Positions 1 through 11,870 of a stretch of DNA of 64,000 nt are shown one piece after another. The DNA is from Motacilla alba alba (Eukaryota > Chordata > Aves > Passeriformes > Motacillidae): positions 113,121,966 through 113,185,965 of the forward strand of contig NC_052018.1 in the NCBI RefSeq assembly GCF_015832195.1, written 5' to 3'. The first letter of the stretch is position 1; each line of letters starts with the position of its first letter. The notes beneath the pieces were generated by a model. It was given only the letters and a program-made list of their open reading frames with translations, was not told the origin of the DNA and did no database searches. The translations under genes and the position numbers were made by a program.

Positions 1-3000
1 GCAGGAGGGGGGATTGAGGCGTCGTGGTCTCTGAGAATTCTCTGTACTCTTGATGCAGGAAAAAAGGGAAGTCTCTTAATACCCATGAATAAAAACAAAA
101 CAACCCAAAAAAAAAAAAACAAACCTTAATTTTTATACATTTATTTTGGTTTTTCTTGTTTAAAACATTGACTGAAACTTTAAAGATGTGGCACATGTGT
201 TTTTCTAAGAATATTTTTGTAAACAGTATTGAGTACACTGGTGAAGCAGGTGTGTGTGGGCATGCCTTGCCTGCAGCTGCAGGTTTGATTGCAGAGTGGG
301 TGGCTCTGCTCTGCAGTGTAGTGTTCTGCTGGGATTGCTGATGGAGCTCAAGTTCAGTTTGTGGCACGGGCAGTCACAGGGGTTCAGGGAGCATGGCTGG
401 AGCTGGTACCTACAGCTGTGCCTTTCTGTTAGCTCTGGAGTTTTTATCTCAGTCCATCAACCTGGTTTCTTTCCTGGTTCTGTACTTCTACTCCAAAACA
501 CAGCCACAGCTGAGAAAGGCAGGTTTGGAAAGAGATAATGTTATCTTGTGCCTGTCACGACCTGGTGTGAAAGCAAAAGGAAGTTTGATTTCTTTAATTG
601 TAATGGAGTACTGTCCCTTACATAGCTTGAAAAGAGCAGCCTTTGTTTCGTAGATCTGATAGTTCAGCCACAGTGAAAGGTTTGCCTGAGTAACTTATTC
701 CTCCTTATCTTGTGTGTGAATTTGGATTTCCAAGGAAAAGCAGGGTTTCCCTTCTTATCACATCCAGCACCTGCAGGATCTTGTATTCCACCTGATTTTC
801 AAGTATTGCCATCCTGAACTTTAAGATCAGATGGTTGTTTAACCACAGCTTCAAAAACAAACTAAGAGTAATTTTTTTCCATCTTTGTTCTGCTTTATAA
901 TTCTGCTGTTTCTTTGTGTTCAATTTCTTAATAAATCATGGGATTTATTGATAAATAAATAGGCTCTTGAAAATGTTTCAGCTTATCAGCTATGGTACCT
1001 GTTGGCTGTGGGTTTGCTTTTTAAAATTACATTAAGCAAGTTCCTGAATGGCTTTGTAACCAGGTCTCAAAGCCAAGTTTTCGGTATGTTGTAACATTTA
1101 AGTAGGGGCAAACTTGCTTTAGGATTGGGAGATTAGCCCCAGAGTCCTGGCAAAATGGGCTGCAGAGTATCCAAGGTGAGAGAAATTATTCCCAAAGTCA
1201 GCCAGTTTTCACAATCCTGGTGGTCTCTCCCATCAGTGTGTGTGAGATGCAATTTGCTGCCACCTGGCATTCGCTGCTCTTGGCTCTGTCTGGGCTCCAG
1301 TCTGTCCTTGGTGCTGTGGCTCCTGTGTCACCTGGTCACTGCACAAAGCAGCAGCAGCAGAGAACAAGAGCTTTCCTCCCGTGTCGGGCTGTGACCTGGC
1401 TGAGGTGGGCTCACTCAGGCTGGCAGCAGTGGGGGCACCACCGAGGAAGCAGAAGCAGGGTTAGCGCTGCTCTTCTCAGTGAGAGGGAGTTGGATTGTTC
1501 CCTTTCTGGCCCCCGCTGGCTCCCGGGGCTCAGTTCTGGTGGCACTGGGAGCAGGCAGCTGTGTGCTGTTTGCCGGGGGTCTCTGCAGGGAGGTGCCTCT
1601 GGCTGCCCTCATCAGGGATGGCCTCCAGCTCACTCTGGTACCAGCCTGGGGACACGGGTGTCCCTACCCTGCCTGCTGGCAGAGCTGATCGTGCCCTTCA
1701 GTGCTTCAGCAGCAGCACTCAGGGCTGGGCTGCTAGCTCAGCTTTCTCACACACACATCTTTAGGCTGTTAGTTTGCATGCAGCAATAAGCACTATTTAT
1801 TAACCCTTAACGAGCCCGTGCTACTGAGATTTTGAGAAAACAGCAGAAATAAAGCCAGGAAGGGAAAGCTTGGTTACTTTATTTATGAAATCTGTTATTT
1901 CTGTTTTCATGCCAGCCAGTTTCAGGAGAAGCCGTAGCTTCTCCCTTCCCTGTGCTGCTTTTATCTCCCATCCAAAAAAGCCTTGCCAACAACCTGGTGT
2001 GTCAGTAAGCACAGCCTGGTTACCTGCCTTCAGGAGGCTGCTGCCAGCTGCTCAGCTTAAAACACCTGCAGACCACTCTCAGAGTTCCTGGTGATGGCAA
2101 GAGAAACAGCAGCTGGGCCTAGTCCCTTTTCCCTCCTTGTGCCATTTCACTCAGATGCCCAAAGACAAGAATAAACAGAGCAAAGAAGGGATTTAATTCA
2201 GCCATCGAAGCGCCCTCGGACATGGACATGGGCTGTACAGGAACCAACCCTGCAGGAGAATGTGCTGACAAAAGGAGAGATTTATTGATGATCTAAACCC
2301 TATATTAATATTTAAGCAAGCAAGCAAACAACAAACCCACAGTGTGCAACCTCACTGGTGCAAGCTTTCAATTTGCACACGTAGTTATTTCACAAAAGGT
2401 TAATTTTAGACAGTGACATCTTGCTTGGTCTGTTCTCCACTGTATAGTGTAGTTGTATAGTATCCAAGGGCTGCAAAACCAATAAAATCACCTTCCCTGG
2501 TGATGCTGAAAAAACACATTCTTGCTTTAACAGAGGGGAATACTTTGACTTGCTCAGGAGAAATGGTATCTTAAGGAGAATGGAAACCAGTTTCTGGCTC
2601 AGTGGTGGGTCCATACCTCTGCTGTACAAATCCTTTCGCCCATGGTTTTTTGATGTGGAAAAGCTGCCATTTTCCTCCCTTCAAACAACCTTCCCATAGA
2701 TATTCCCCAGCCCGAGTTGTTTTCCTACAGAGTGCGTTCTGTTGTTTCTTTTTCGACTCCTTTGGCTGGCAGTGCACTTTAGGGTCCAATCTCAAAGAAC
2801 AAGAGTTAATTAGGGCCTTGGAGGGGGATTAAGAGCATTTTAAACAAAAAATTGTCCTCAGGATGTTGGGACTGCTTTGGGAACAAATAGGGTACAGGAA
2901 GGTGGGAAGTGGGCTCTGATGAGTGCTTCGACAGTCCAGTTGTGGCCAGGCCAGAGTGATGTTCCTGTCACATCACGTTGTCCATGAATTCTTTTGGCAA

Positions 3001-6000
3001 CTTTTATTTCCTACGGGAGTTGGCCACGAGGAGTGGAGTGCAGGGATGGTGTTTCTTCTCAGGCTTTTTCCATGGTATGCAGTTGATCTTCCAGCATGCA
3101 AGTCACCCCTGCTGACAAGAATCAGATGCACCTGTTCCCTGAGCCCAGCCACTCCACAGATGCAGATCCAGAGCCCCTCAACAGAAAGGGCTGGAGGGCG
3201 TGGACCACTTGAGCTGGGTCATGTCACTGCCAGAGGTATTTTTAGTGTAAACTGTGTGCTTGCATCTAAGTTTAGAGGGATTGTAATTATGTTAGAAGTT
3301 TTGTTACACAAAAATAAACATTGCTGGAGACTGAGGGCAGCTCGGGACCACAAAGCACTGTGTGCACTGACTCACATGTGGCAATGCTTTTCCTAATGTG
3401 CCCACTGGGATTCCTTGCCTCAGCTCCACTGCCTGCAAAGTGGTTTGCTCTTCACCAATTTCCACAGAATATTTTTGGTGGTTTTTTTGGGGATTTTGTT
3501 AACTGGGTTGTGAGAGGTGCTGTCATCTTCTCCTCAGCAATGCCTGTACTTTGATTATAAACTGAGATTTTTCCTTGAAAACACACATTTTATTTACATA
3601 TATACTATATTGTACCTGTATGCTTCATGTTTCCCTGGCTGGTCTGTGAGATCTCAATATTTCTGAAGATTCCTGCAATGGATTTATGGATGTATGCAGA
3701 AAGTGTGGGCTGCAGAAGGACAGCATTCACATTATTGTGCTTACAAGGGGTTTGCTAGCCAAGGGCAAAGAACACTTGCTTAAGCTTTGAATCAAAAACC
3801 AGTCTAGACATTTTTATCACATTAAACAGTCTGAAGCATTTAATAGGTATGTGACAGGAAAAAAAAGCAGTCTGAACTAGCTGACCAGTTTTCTTATGGG
3901 AAAAGCCTGCTGGGCTCAAGTTTTTGTTCTTTGCAATGGTAATTATTATGCTGGAAATGCTTAACAGTGATGAAGACAAAGCTGGTTTTAGACTTCTTCA
4001 CTTTCTACGGGGTCTGTCGTGCTTTGGGTGTGGTGCTGCTCTTTGTTTTGATGGGCTGTGCCTTTGCTGAGCCTGTGTGCCACTTGTTACTGAGCTCTAG
4101 GAGGCCGGAGTGGATGGTGGCAGCCGTGTTGAGCACCACTTGAGAACACTTCAGTTCATCCAGCCAGTGCAAATGGCTAAACATTTTCTCTCTGTCTCTG
4201 CAAGGGCCCCTTTATCAATTTTTATGACCTAACTGGTTATATCTGTTGATTCTCACTGCATTTGATGGCTAAAACAGCCCGCTCTTTCTTTGACCTCCAC
4301 CCTCACATCTAGATTCAGTTCTTCCACCTTTCCAGGCCTCTTCCCCATTCATCTGTTGGTCTGTCTGCAGCGTGGGGCAGTACTGAGCTCCTCCCCTCCA
4401 GGAGCCCTGCCATGCCCCGTCCTGAGCTGCCGCAGTGAGTGACTGACCCCCTGTGCCCTTGTCTGGAACCTTGGCAGTGCTCCTGCCCCTTCTGTCTTTT
4501 TCACCCCACACACCGGCACCAGAGTTTTGTTTTGTTGGTCTTTCTTGGTGTGTATTCCACCCAGTTCCTTCCTTTCCAGCCATATTGCAGTAACCCAGCT
4601 TCATACTTGGAATAATCTCTAAAAATAGCCTTGCCTGTGCTATCCCAAATAATTTCCACTTCAGCTTTCCCAAACTGTCTGCTGTTCTTTTCTGGCATGG
4701 TGAAAGCGTGGCCATCTCGGGCACTTGGTCATGCTGCCACAGCCCACATCAGTGCCAGATACCCCATCCTTGCTTCCTGAAGCTTTTCCTGTCGTTAGTT
4801 CCTTCCTGCTCCTTTCAATTGTTACGCTCTTCCCCTCCCATTTCACTGCTCTCTGCCCTGATGGTTGTGTGGAGTCAGGAATGTCCTCGTGGTGTGTGTG
4901 CCCTCACCTTTGCAGGGACAGAGGAGAAGGTGCTGCTCCTGTCCCTGCCCGTGAGCGTGTGTTCCCCACCGGCCTGTGAGGCCAGAGCTGTCCTCTGTGC
5001 TGTGTGTCCCCTTCCTCCTCAGCACCAGTGAGGTCACAGCAGCAGCTGGCAAGAAACAACAGTGATGATGATGAGGAGGAGGAAGAGCTCAGAGGGATCA
5101 GCTCCCACTTTCCTGCTGCTTGACACTGAAATTACATCCTGAAATTAGGAATTCGGAGAAATTGAGTCCCCTGGCTCTGGTGTTGCCAGCTGGTCCAGAA
5201 AAATGTGAATAAATGGGGTTTGTCAGCATGCTGTAGATCTTGCTGTTTATTAGGAGCTGTCACAGAAGGGTTCCAAAGGGGCTGTGTGGGCCAGCAGGCC
5301 ATACCAGCACTCCTGACTGGCAGGCTGGCCCTCCTGTCTGTCGCCATACAGGACAAATAGGTTACATACCAACACTTTTATTTTTATCCCTTTAGGAATA
5401 CTCCGTCAAATCATCCACTTGGAGCAGTCAGAAACAGAGATGCCTTTCCTTCAGAAATTTCATATCCATGTTACGAATAGCAGAACGAGCCCAGCAGGAA
5501 ATTCACAGAGGTGGCTGGCTTGGAGCACTCCCCCACGCCGCTCTTTACCTGTGACGTGCCTGCCTTTACCCCATTTCTTCCCAAGCCTTGCATTCATACT
5601 CAGAGTGGCGTTTGGGGGTGCATCCTGAAGCCGTGTGAACAGCTGAAGGCCTCAGTAATGACGGTGTTACACTGGGAACTCTGCTGTCACATCAAGTTGG
5701 GAGCAGTTCAGGCAGCCTCCCTTCACCCCACAGAGACAACAGCTGTCACTTCGGTGGCCACTGCAGTGACAGGGAGCAGAGCACAATGTCAAGAGAGCTG
5801 GTTTAATATTTGATTAGTAGAAATGAATATGCAGATTGCACGGCTTCTCTGAGGCAGGGATTAGTGAAAGAGACTGATGCCACGTTTTATGCATTCCCAT
5901 TTTCTGCTGTTGGTTAACCGTGAGCTTACCAGCTAAAGGATTGGGGATATTTTTCCTTTATCCTTGGCCACATTTTCTGCACAATCTTTCCTATTGTTTT

Positions 6001-9000
6001 CAGAGCTTCTGGGCAGTGGCACAACAACCATTTAAAAAGAAATGTGGCTGAAACAAATTGACAAGAAATGCTTACTCTGCCACCTACCTACCATAATGAA
6101 GGAGTAATAACTAAAAGTTCAGAACCAGTTGCTTTTCCTTTTGCTTCTCTACAAAATTAAAGATGTAAATAAGTGATAACATGGTGTATCTCCAACAGGG
6201 CTGTCTGTATTTATCCTGTTGGAAAGTGGGCTTCTGGATTTCTGAATTTTGGGCAGCAAAATTTGCCTAGTTGAGATACACTGTGTTAAGAACCAGGGCA
6301 ATCTCATCTTCAGCAAAATGCCCACTTTGTTAATGAGTTAGCCCTGGGTGTCACTGGTGATGAAAGGGGTGCTTAGCATCCCTAATTCTGTAGTTCAGAC
6401 AAGTCTTGCTAGCCTCATTGTTTAGAGGGAGGAAGAGGAAAATGGGAAATAGCAAAATGCCCATCCAGGACAGGACTCCAGAGGTGTCAGGCTCACCCCC
6501 AGCTGCAGCCTGGATCCTTTGACTCCTCCTACCCCAAAGGGGATGTGTTTTTCCTGAGCAATTGATGATGAGTGCTGGTTTTGCATACAGCAGGCAGAGT
6601 GACTGCTGGGGGGTGAGAAAAACAAACAAGGTGAACCTCTACCACAGGGTTTAGGCCAGGCAGTTATTATTATTTTTTCCCTGCCATTAAATGTCGTTGT
6701 AATTCCCAGAGCTGCTCTTTGCACAGGAGTGCTGAAGCACATGCTGTGAGCCCTGTGTAGTTTCTTTTCCTGCTACAGACTGGGAGATTTTCTGTGATGT
6801 GAACTGAAAGCCTGGCAGAAAACATCATCACGTGCTACAGCAATTCCGAAAGGGTAATTTCCATTCCAGCCAGCTGATAATGCCCTGCCTGCATTCCCCT
6901 GCTTTGAGATGTGACTCCGGGCTGATGATAGAGGGACAGGAACAGGGAAGAGAAGGGTGTTGGGATGGAATCTGAGCAGCATTACATCGTCTAAGATAGA
7001 TACTGAAATCTTACTGATGCCATGGGTTAAACTGCATAATGACAATCTAAAAAGTATAAATGCCCTGTGCATTTCCATGGTGAGCTCCATGTAGCTCCTA
7101 GGCTTTATCCAGGGTACCAAGACATTTGTAATTAGTTTAAACTTCCAACAAATACCTACTTCTAACACACTGCCAACTGTCAAATAATGAACACAGCTTT
7201 TTGATGTTAATGCATTTTAAACTGCTGGAACAATTGCCAGAGATCACCTTAGCTTTGCCTGAAATTTTAAGCCAGCAGTGTGGGTCACTCTTGTTTTCTC
7301 AGAAATCATCCAGAAAACCAGCAAATTATAATGTCACTTTCCTAATTTTAGATTTTAAAGTAACATCTATGTTCCTCACAGCTTATTAGTTTTTAATATA
7401 TCTGTGTATTTTGAAAAAGGTCCTAATAAATCATGTCCAAACTTTATTAAAGCTTGGTTTGAACTAAAGTACCTGACCAGAGCAGGGATTATTTCAAACA
7501 CACAGGGATTTAGAAGTTATTATAAAAATTTGATCTTGACCTTTCATTGCATTTTATTAATACAAAGTCCAGGCTTGTGTCAGAGTTTGGAAACAGACAA
7601 CTGTGTCCTCAGGATGTGGTCATAGTTGTAGCTTGTTTTATTTTTGTTTGAGGTACTGCATTGTGTTCTTTCCAAAACTTTGCCTTGCGCTTGGAAAGGA
7701 AACACTGCTGATATTAATGCAGTTTGGAAGTTTGTTTTTGTGGTGTTTGTAGTTAATAATTTGCTCTTAGGATCTTGCAGTTGTTTTACGTCCTTGGATC
7801 CCTTCCTGAGCTCCTGCATTTGTAATTGGAGTGATGCTCACTTACGATTGTTTGGTGTTTGTCTGTACTCCCACCTGAACTCCTTTTAGGATTTTAATTT
7901 CAAACATTGATTCCTCTCTTCCTATCACAGTAAAGTACAGGAACCACTTCTGCTTGAGATCTCCTAGAGCACAAAGCTCCAGAATGAAGCTAAAAAGGAG
8001 AAACTGAGGTTCTAAATGTCAGAATCGCCCATGATTTGAATTCAAATAATTTGCACAAACACTTTGTACAGGTGTGCCTAAAAGTGAGAAACACTACTCA
8101 CTGACTGAAGATGTGTTACCTGGCAGCAGCAGATTAACAGTAGAAGTTAAGTATGGTATTAATTGCCCAAACGCCATACTGTAAACTTGGTTTTTTTAAT
8201 AAATCTGACAAATCCCATTCCTTTAGGCTGTAATTTGCTGCTGTAGTGATAGAAGGTGTCAGAGTTTACAAAACTGCAAAGAGAGACTCTGGGCCTCAGG
8301 AAATCAGGAAATACTTGTGATGTTTTGCAAGTGCTGCATGTTTGTTTGTTTGTTTGTTTGTTATTCCATGAGGTAGCCTTTGTTTTAACACTGCCTTCCA
8401 CTGAAAGCCTCAGAGTGAAGTAATTAAACTTCATAAAAGTCACAGCTGGTTAAATCCAGACACACTGTATGCATCCATCACATGCTGTAGCAATTCAGAA
8501 AGGATCTTGGCAGCGATTACACAAACCATTGTTTCCATCAAAGTCCAATTTGCTCTCTATTACTACCTGGGGACGAGGTGCCTTCCAGGAAATGGGACAC
8601 TTGATATTATGCTAAATAAATCTTGAGCACCTCTAAGACTTCTGCATGACTAAAGATAAAAAATGTAGCATCTTCCACATTTTTAGACAACTTAACATTT
8701 TGCGTGGTTGGTGTTATTGGAATGAGACAAAACAGGGAAGGTTCTGGGGAGTGGTTCCTCACATGCTCACGAGAAAGAAAGTTCACTTGACAGATCTAAA
8801 GCAAAATGTTACTGTTAGATGCATACTGAATGATATGTGTAAATGAACATCAGTTGTCATTTACTGTCTTTTGATGAGTCAGATTGCTAAATCCTCTGTA
8901 CAATTCAGAGCAGTACAAGCATTTTCCCTCCTGAAATGATCCCTTGGGGAGATCTGTGCCTTTCCCTTTTCCTCCCACCTTTGCTGTTACAAAACTGAGA

Positions 9001-11049
9001 ATATGAACACCAAATTTCCTATCACCAGAAGGAAAGAATAGTAAATACCGCTTTACTTATTCCATGAAATTTGTAGTTTTGTATGCCTGGTTTATTATTT
9101 TTAACACTTAAGTTTTTAGTAGTGTCCAGTTCTGATAGTTCTGCATTTTAGCTCACTATTCAAGTTATACCTTTTTCTAGGAGTACGTATAGATTCTCTT
9201 GCTGCTTTAGGAGTTGTTTTGAAAATGAGTAACATGTTACCTTTTCTCTGAACACTTTGGTGTTGCAATTGCAGTGTTAGTTTTGTTTTTCCAGGCATTT
9301 CAAGTGACATGGATCTGAAGGCTCATTTCGGTCAGCAAGTGAAACTAAGAAAGCTCATTTACAGTGGTGGCACACAAGGATTTATCCCAATGTGTGATGA
9401 GTCCAGATGACTTTGGTGATCAATTCAAAAGGGAAACTCTGCTCCAGTGGCTCTGTCTTGCTGCTGAGCAGAGAAATAATTTGCCTTCTTGGGCCTACAG
9501 ATGTCTGTAATGTAGAAGTTTGTGAGGAATTAGACCTGAGTGAATCATCTGAGAAGCTTTCATAATGGCTTGATTTAAATGTATTTCTAGTAGTCAGAAC
9601 GGAGTTTTGTTACACTGTTGGAAACATACCAGAATAAGTTTATTTACAAAACCAGCATGTCTCTTTCTGCACCATTCACTTCTCATAAAGGCAAGTGCTG
9701 TCCCCCTCAAAAAGGATGGGTGGTCAGCACTTATGTCAAAATATGAGAATTTCCCAATGACTAGGAAGGCTGGGGAAAACTCTAGATATGGACAAACTAG
9801 GAAGCCATCAGGACAAGAAGAAAAAAATGTGAGGAAGCTGGGGGGTGATGTTTGAGCCCTGTGTTTTATCCTAGGAATTCCACTTGTTAGAAACAGTGCT
9901 GTCATCAGAGGGGGTGGCTGAGGTACAGCTGGCACCTGAAGGCAGGACCCGGAGCAGGTACTCATTGTGAGCTCTGCATGGGCAGCCTCACTGACCTGGG
10001 GAAATGCTCAGCAGCTCAGCTCAGAGCAGGCCCCTCTCGCTGTGCTCGGAGCCCCCAGCTGCCCCTGAGTCCCAGCAGTTCCCCTGGAATGGGAAATGGG
10101 ACAGATGGAAGTGGAGAGCGGTGCTGGGGGGTGCGTGCTCAGGCGCCTGCTGGGTGCTGCTGGTCTTCCTGGGCCTTGTTCCGGGGAGAGCTGCTCTCAG
10201 TTGCTTGCAGTAGCTGTGGGAATAATGTGTTTAATAATAGCCTGCTGAAAAATTATTCTTGAAAAAAAGCAAAAAAAAAAGCCCAGCAAAATTTGATTGT
10301 GGAACAGCTTGGTGAGCTGGGAAATCTTGGAATTGTCTTATAATATAGAGTGGGCACTGCAGAAATTCAGCATTGTGGCCCTGTTACTGTTTACATAGAA
10401 TTCATACTATAGTGGTTTTATTTTCTTAAAACTTACTCTGAACTTTAAGCTCTAGAGTTGAAACCAAGGTTTCGTGTTTAAAACACATGAAACTGCATTC
10501 TGCATTTTTTCATTTTCCCTGTCTCTGCATTTTGCTTATGCTAATGTCAGTACCTTTATGACCAAATGAATTTCACATTGAGGAGTGAATACATGAAGTT
10601 CTGACTTTTCTTCAAGTTTCTTGAAACATTTATAGTATTTGACTATGAAAGTATTTCAAAGCCTTATTAAAAATGAAAGGGGCATTTTTCTAAGAATTTC
10701 AGTGCTGCACTGCCTGTTGGGTCAAGGACAGCTGGATTGTCACTGTAGTCCACAGCTCTGCAGGGAGACTTGCTGGACTGGGATGAACTCCATAAAAAAA
10801 CCCCAAAAGTGCTGATCTAGATCTGGTTGTCTTTGTAATGCAGAATCTTGTTTACCAAACAGGAGTGGTGATGAAGGTTATATGTACTTCAGGGTGGGGG
10901 AATGTCCGGGGTGACTGGGAATGGGAAATTAGATTCATTTTGGGGGTTTTTTAATTGCTTCCTTGAAGAAAAACATTTATTCCTGGGCAAGATTACTGAA
11001 CTCAGCATAGTGCTGGGTGGGTACTGCGTGTGAAACCCACACAGACAGT
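1..11049. other. Upstream non-coding DNA
   Basis: No exon, RNA gene or CpG-dense promoter is recognisable. The open frames are short or, around 1220-1790, follow from a locally GC-rich composition. Simple sequence includes an A run near 108-119, an AAGC cluster near 2316-2331 and a GTTT tract at 8339-8362. It may be intron between untranslated PLCB4 exons or intergenic DNA on the PLCB1 side. Confidence 0.6.
8339..8362. repeat. (GTTT)n microsatellite
   Basis: Six tandem TGTT units form a simple repeat in the upstream non-coding DNA. Confidence 0.85.
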
Positions 11050-11203
11050 AAGTGGGGCAAGTTTAGGGGATGTAATTGTGGGGGGCTAGAATGGAGATGG
11101 TATATAAAGTAATCTTACCCCTAAGGAGTTGCAGCTGGGCTAATTATCAAAATGAGGAGAAGGCCTAACTTCAACAAGCCACAGCTGTAACTCGTTAGAA
11201 CAA

Positions 11204-11240
11204 TAGGAGCTATAAAAGAGTGGGTTGGCTCGTCAAGAGG
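11204..11240 (+). promoter_or_regulatory. TATA-box core-promoter-like site
   Basis: AGGAGCTATAAAAGAGTGGG is a near-perfect TATA element; a start site would be expected about 30 bp downstream, near 11240. No coding exon follows it, so it probably belongs to the LTR-like relic rather than to PLCB4. Confidence 0.35.
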
Positions 11241-11554
11241 ACACACCCTGAAGCAGGAAGGGAACTGGAGTCAGTCGGTTACCTGGTGAGAGAGGAAGGA
11301 TGTGCTCAGAGGAGCTGCTCACCAGAAAACACCGAATAGGTATGAAACTTTTGTAAGAAAGAGATGATAGCATAAAATTCCTGTTAAATATATGCATATA
11401 TGACAACATGTAATTCCAAGGGGTGAGTGGTGAAATGGCAAACACAGAGTGCGGAGCCTCCTCACCTCTCGCTCAGCAAACAGGGATTCATTCCAGAGGC
11501 AAAAATAATAATGACTAAAAAAAAAATCTACAGGTCCTGTTAGGATACTGGGGG

Positions 11555-11860
11555 CTAAGCAGAGTGCGGAAATGGTGTTTCTGTGTTTGACACCGGGGGG
11601 TCAGCTCCGAGGAACTCTGCTGTCCTTTCCAGCAGTGTCTCAACATTGACAGGATGTTTATGGGATCCAAGGAGTATCCTATCCATCATGCTAGCCAGCC
11701 CTGTGGGTTCGTTTAGAATATCACCTCTTTCCCCAAACATTTGTCTCCTTCGTATTAACAGAATCCTTTCCTCCTCCTGTTCAGCCACACCTTGTCCTTC
11801 TTTTGGTCGGGGAATGAAAAAACCCAGGATTTATAGCCCACACGCCCCAGATTTAGCTTA
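11555..11860 (-). pseudogene. Unrecognised protein-like open frame, possible retroelement fragment
   Basis: On the - strand a frame runs from about 11845 to a stop at 11555. It contains LGFFIPRPKEGQGVAEQEEE upstream and DILNEPTGLASMMDRILLGS further on. There is no ATG start near its beginning. The composition (charged helix, few low-complexity residues) looks like decayed protein rather than chance. I cannot assign a family. It could be a gag-like piece of the surrounding relic or a chance frame. Confidence 0.25.
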
Positions 11861-11870
11861 GTACAGCCAA

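Larger units (their letters stand above)
11050..11870. mobile_element. Possible LTR-retroelement relic
   Basis: The segment differs in texture from its flanks. A canonical TATA box (CTATAAAAGAG, 11210-11220) sits on the + strand about 140 bp into it. A second TATAAA-type box lies on the - strand near 11829-11835, so the two face each other. A - strand open frame (11555-11788) reads like protein (EQEEERILLIRRRQMFGERG) but I do not recognise it. Promoter, open frame and composition suggest a solo LTR or a collapsed retroelement. Ends, target-site duplication and family were not resolved. Confidence 0.35.

Noticed and set aside
1220..1789. 189-codon + strand open frame
   Set aside because: GC-rich patch with overlapping open frames on both strands; the translation has no domain-like order and no splice or start support.
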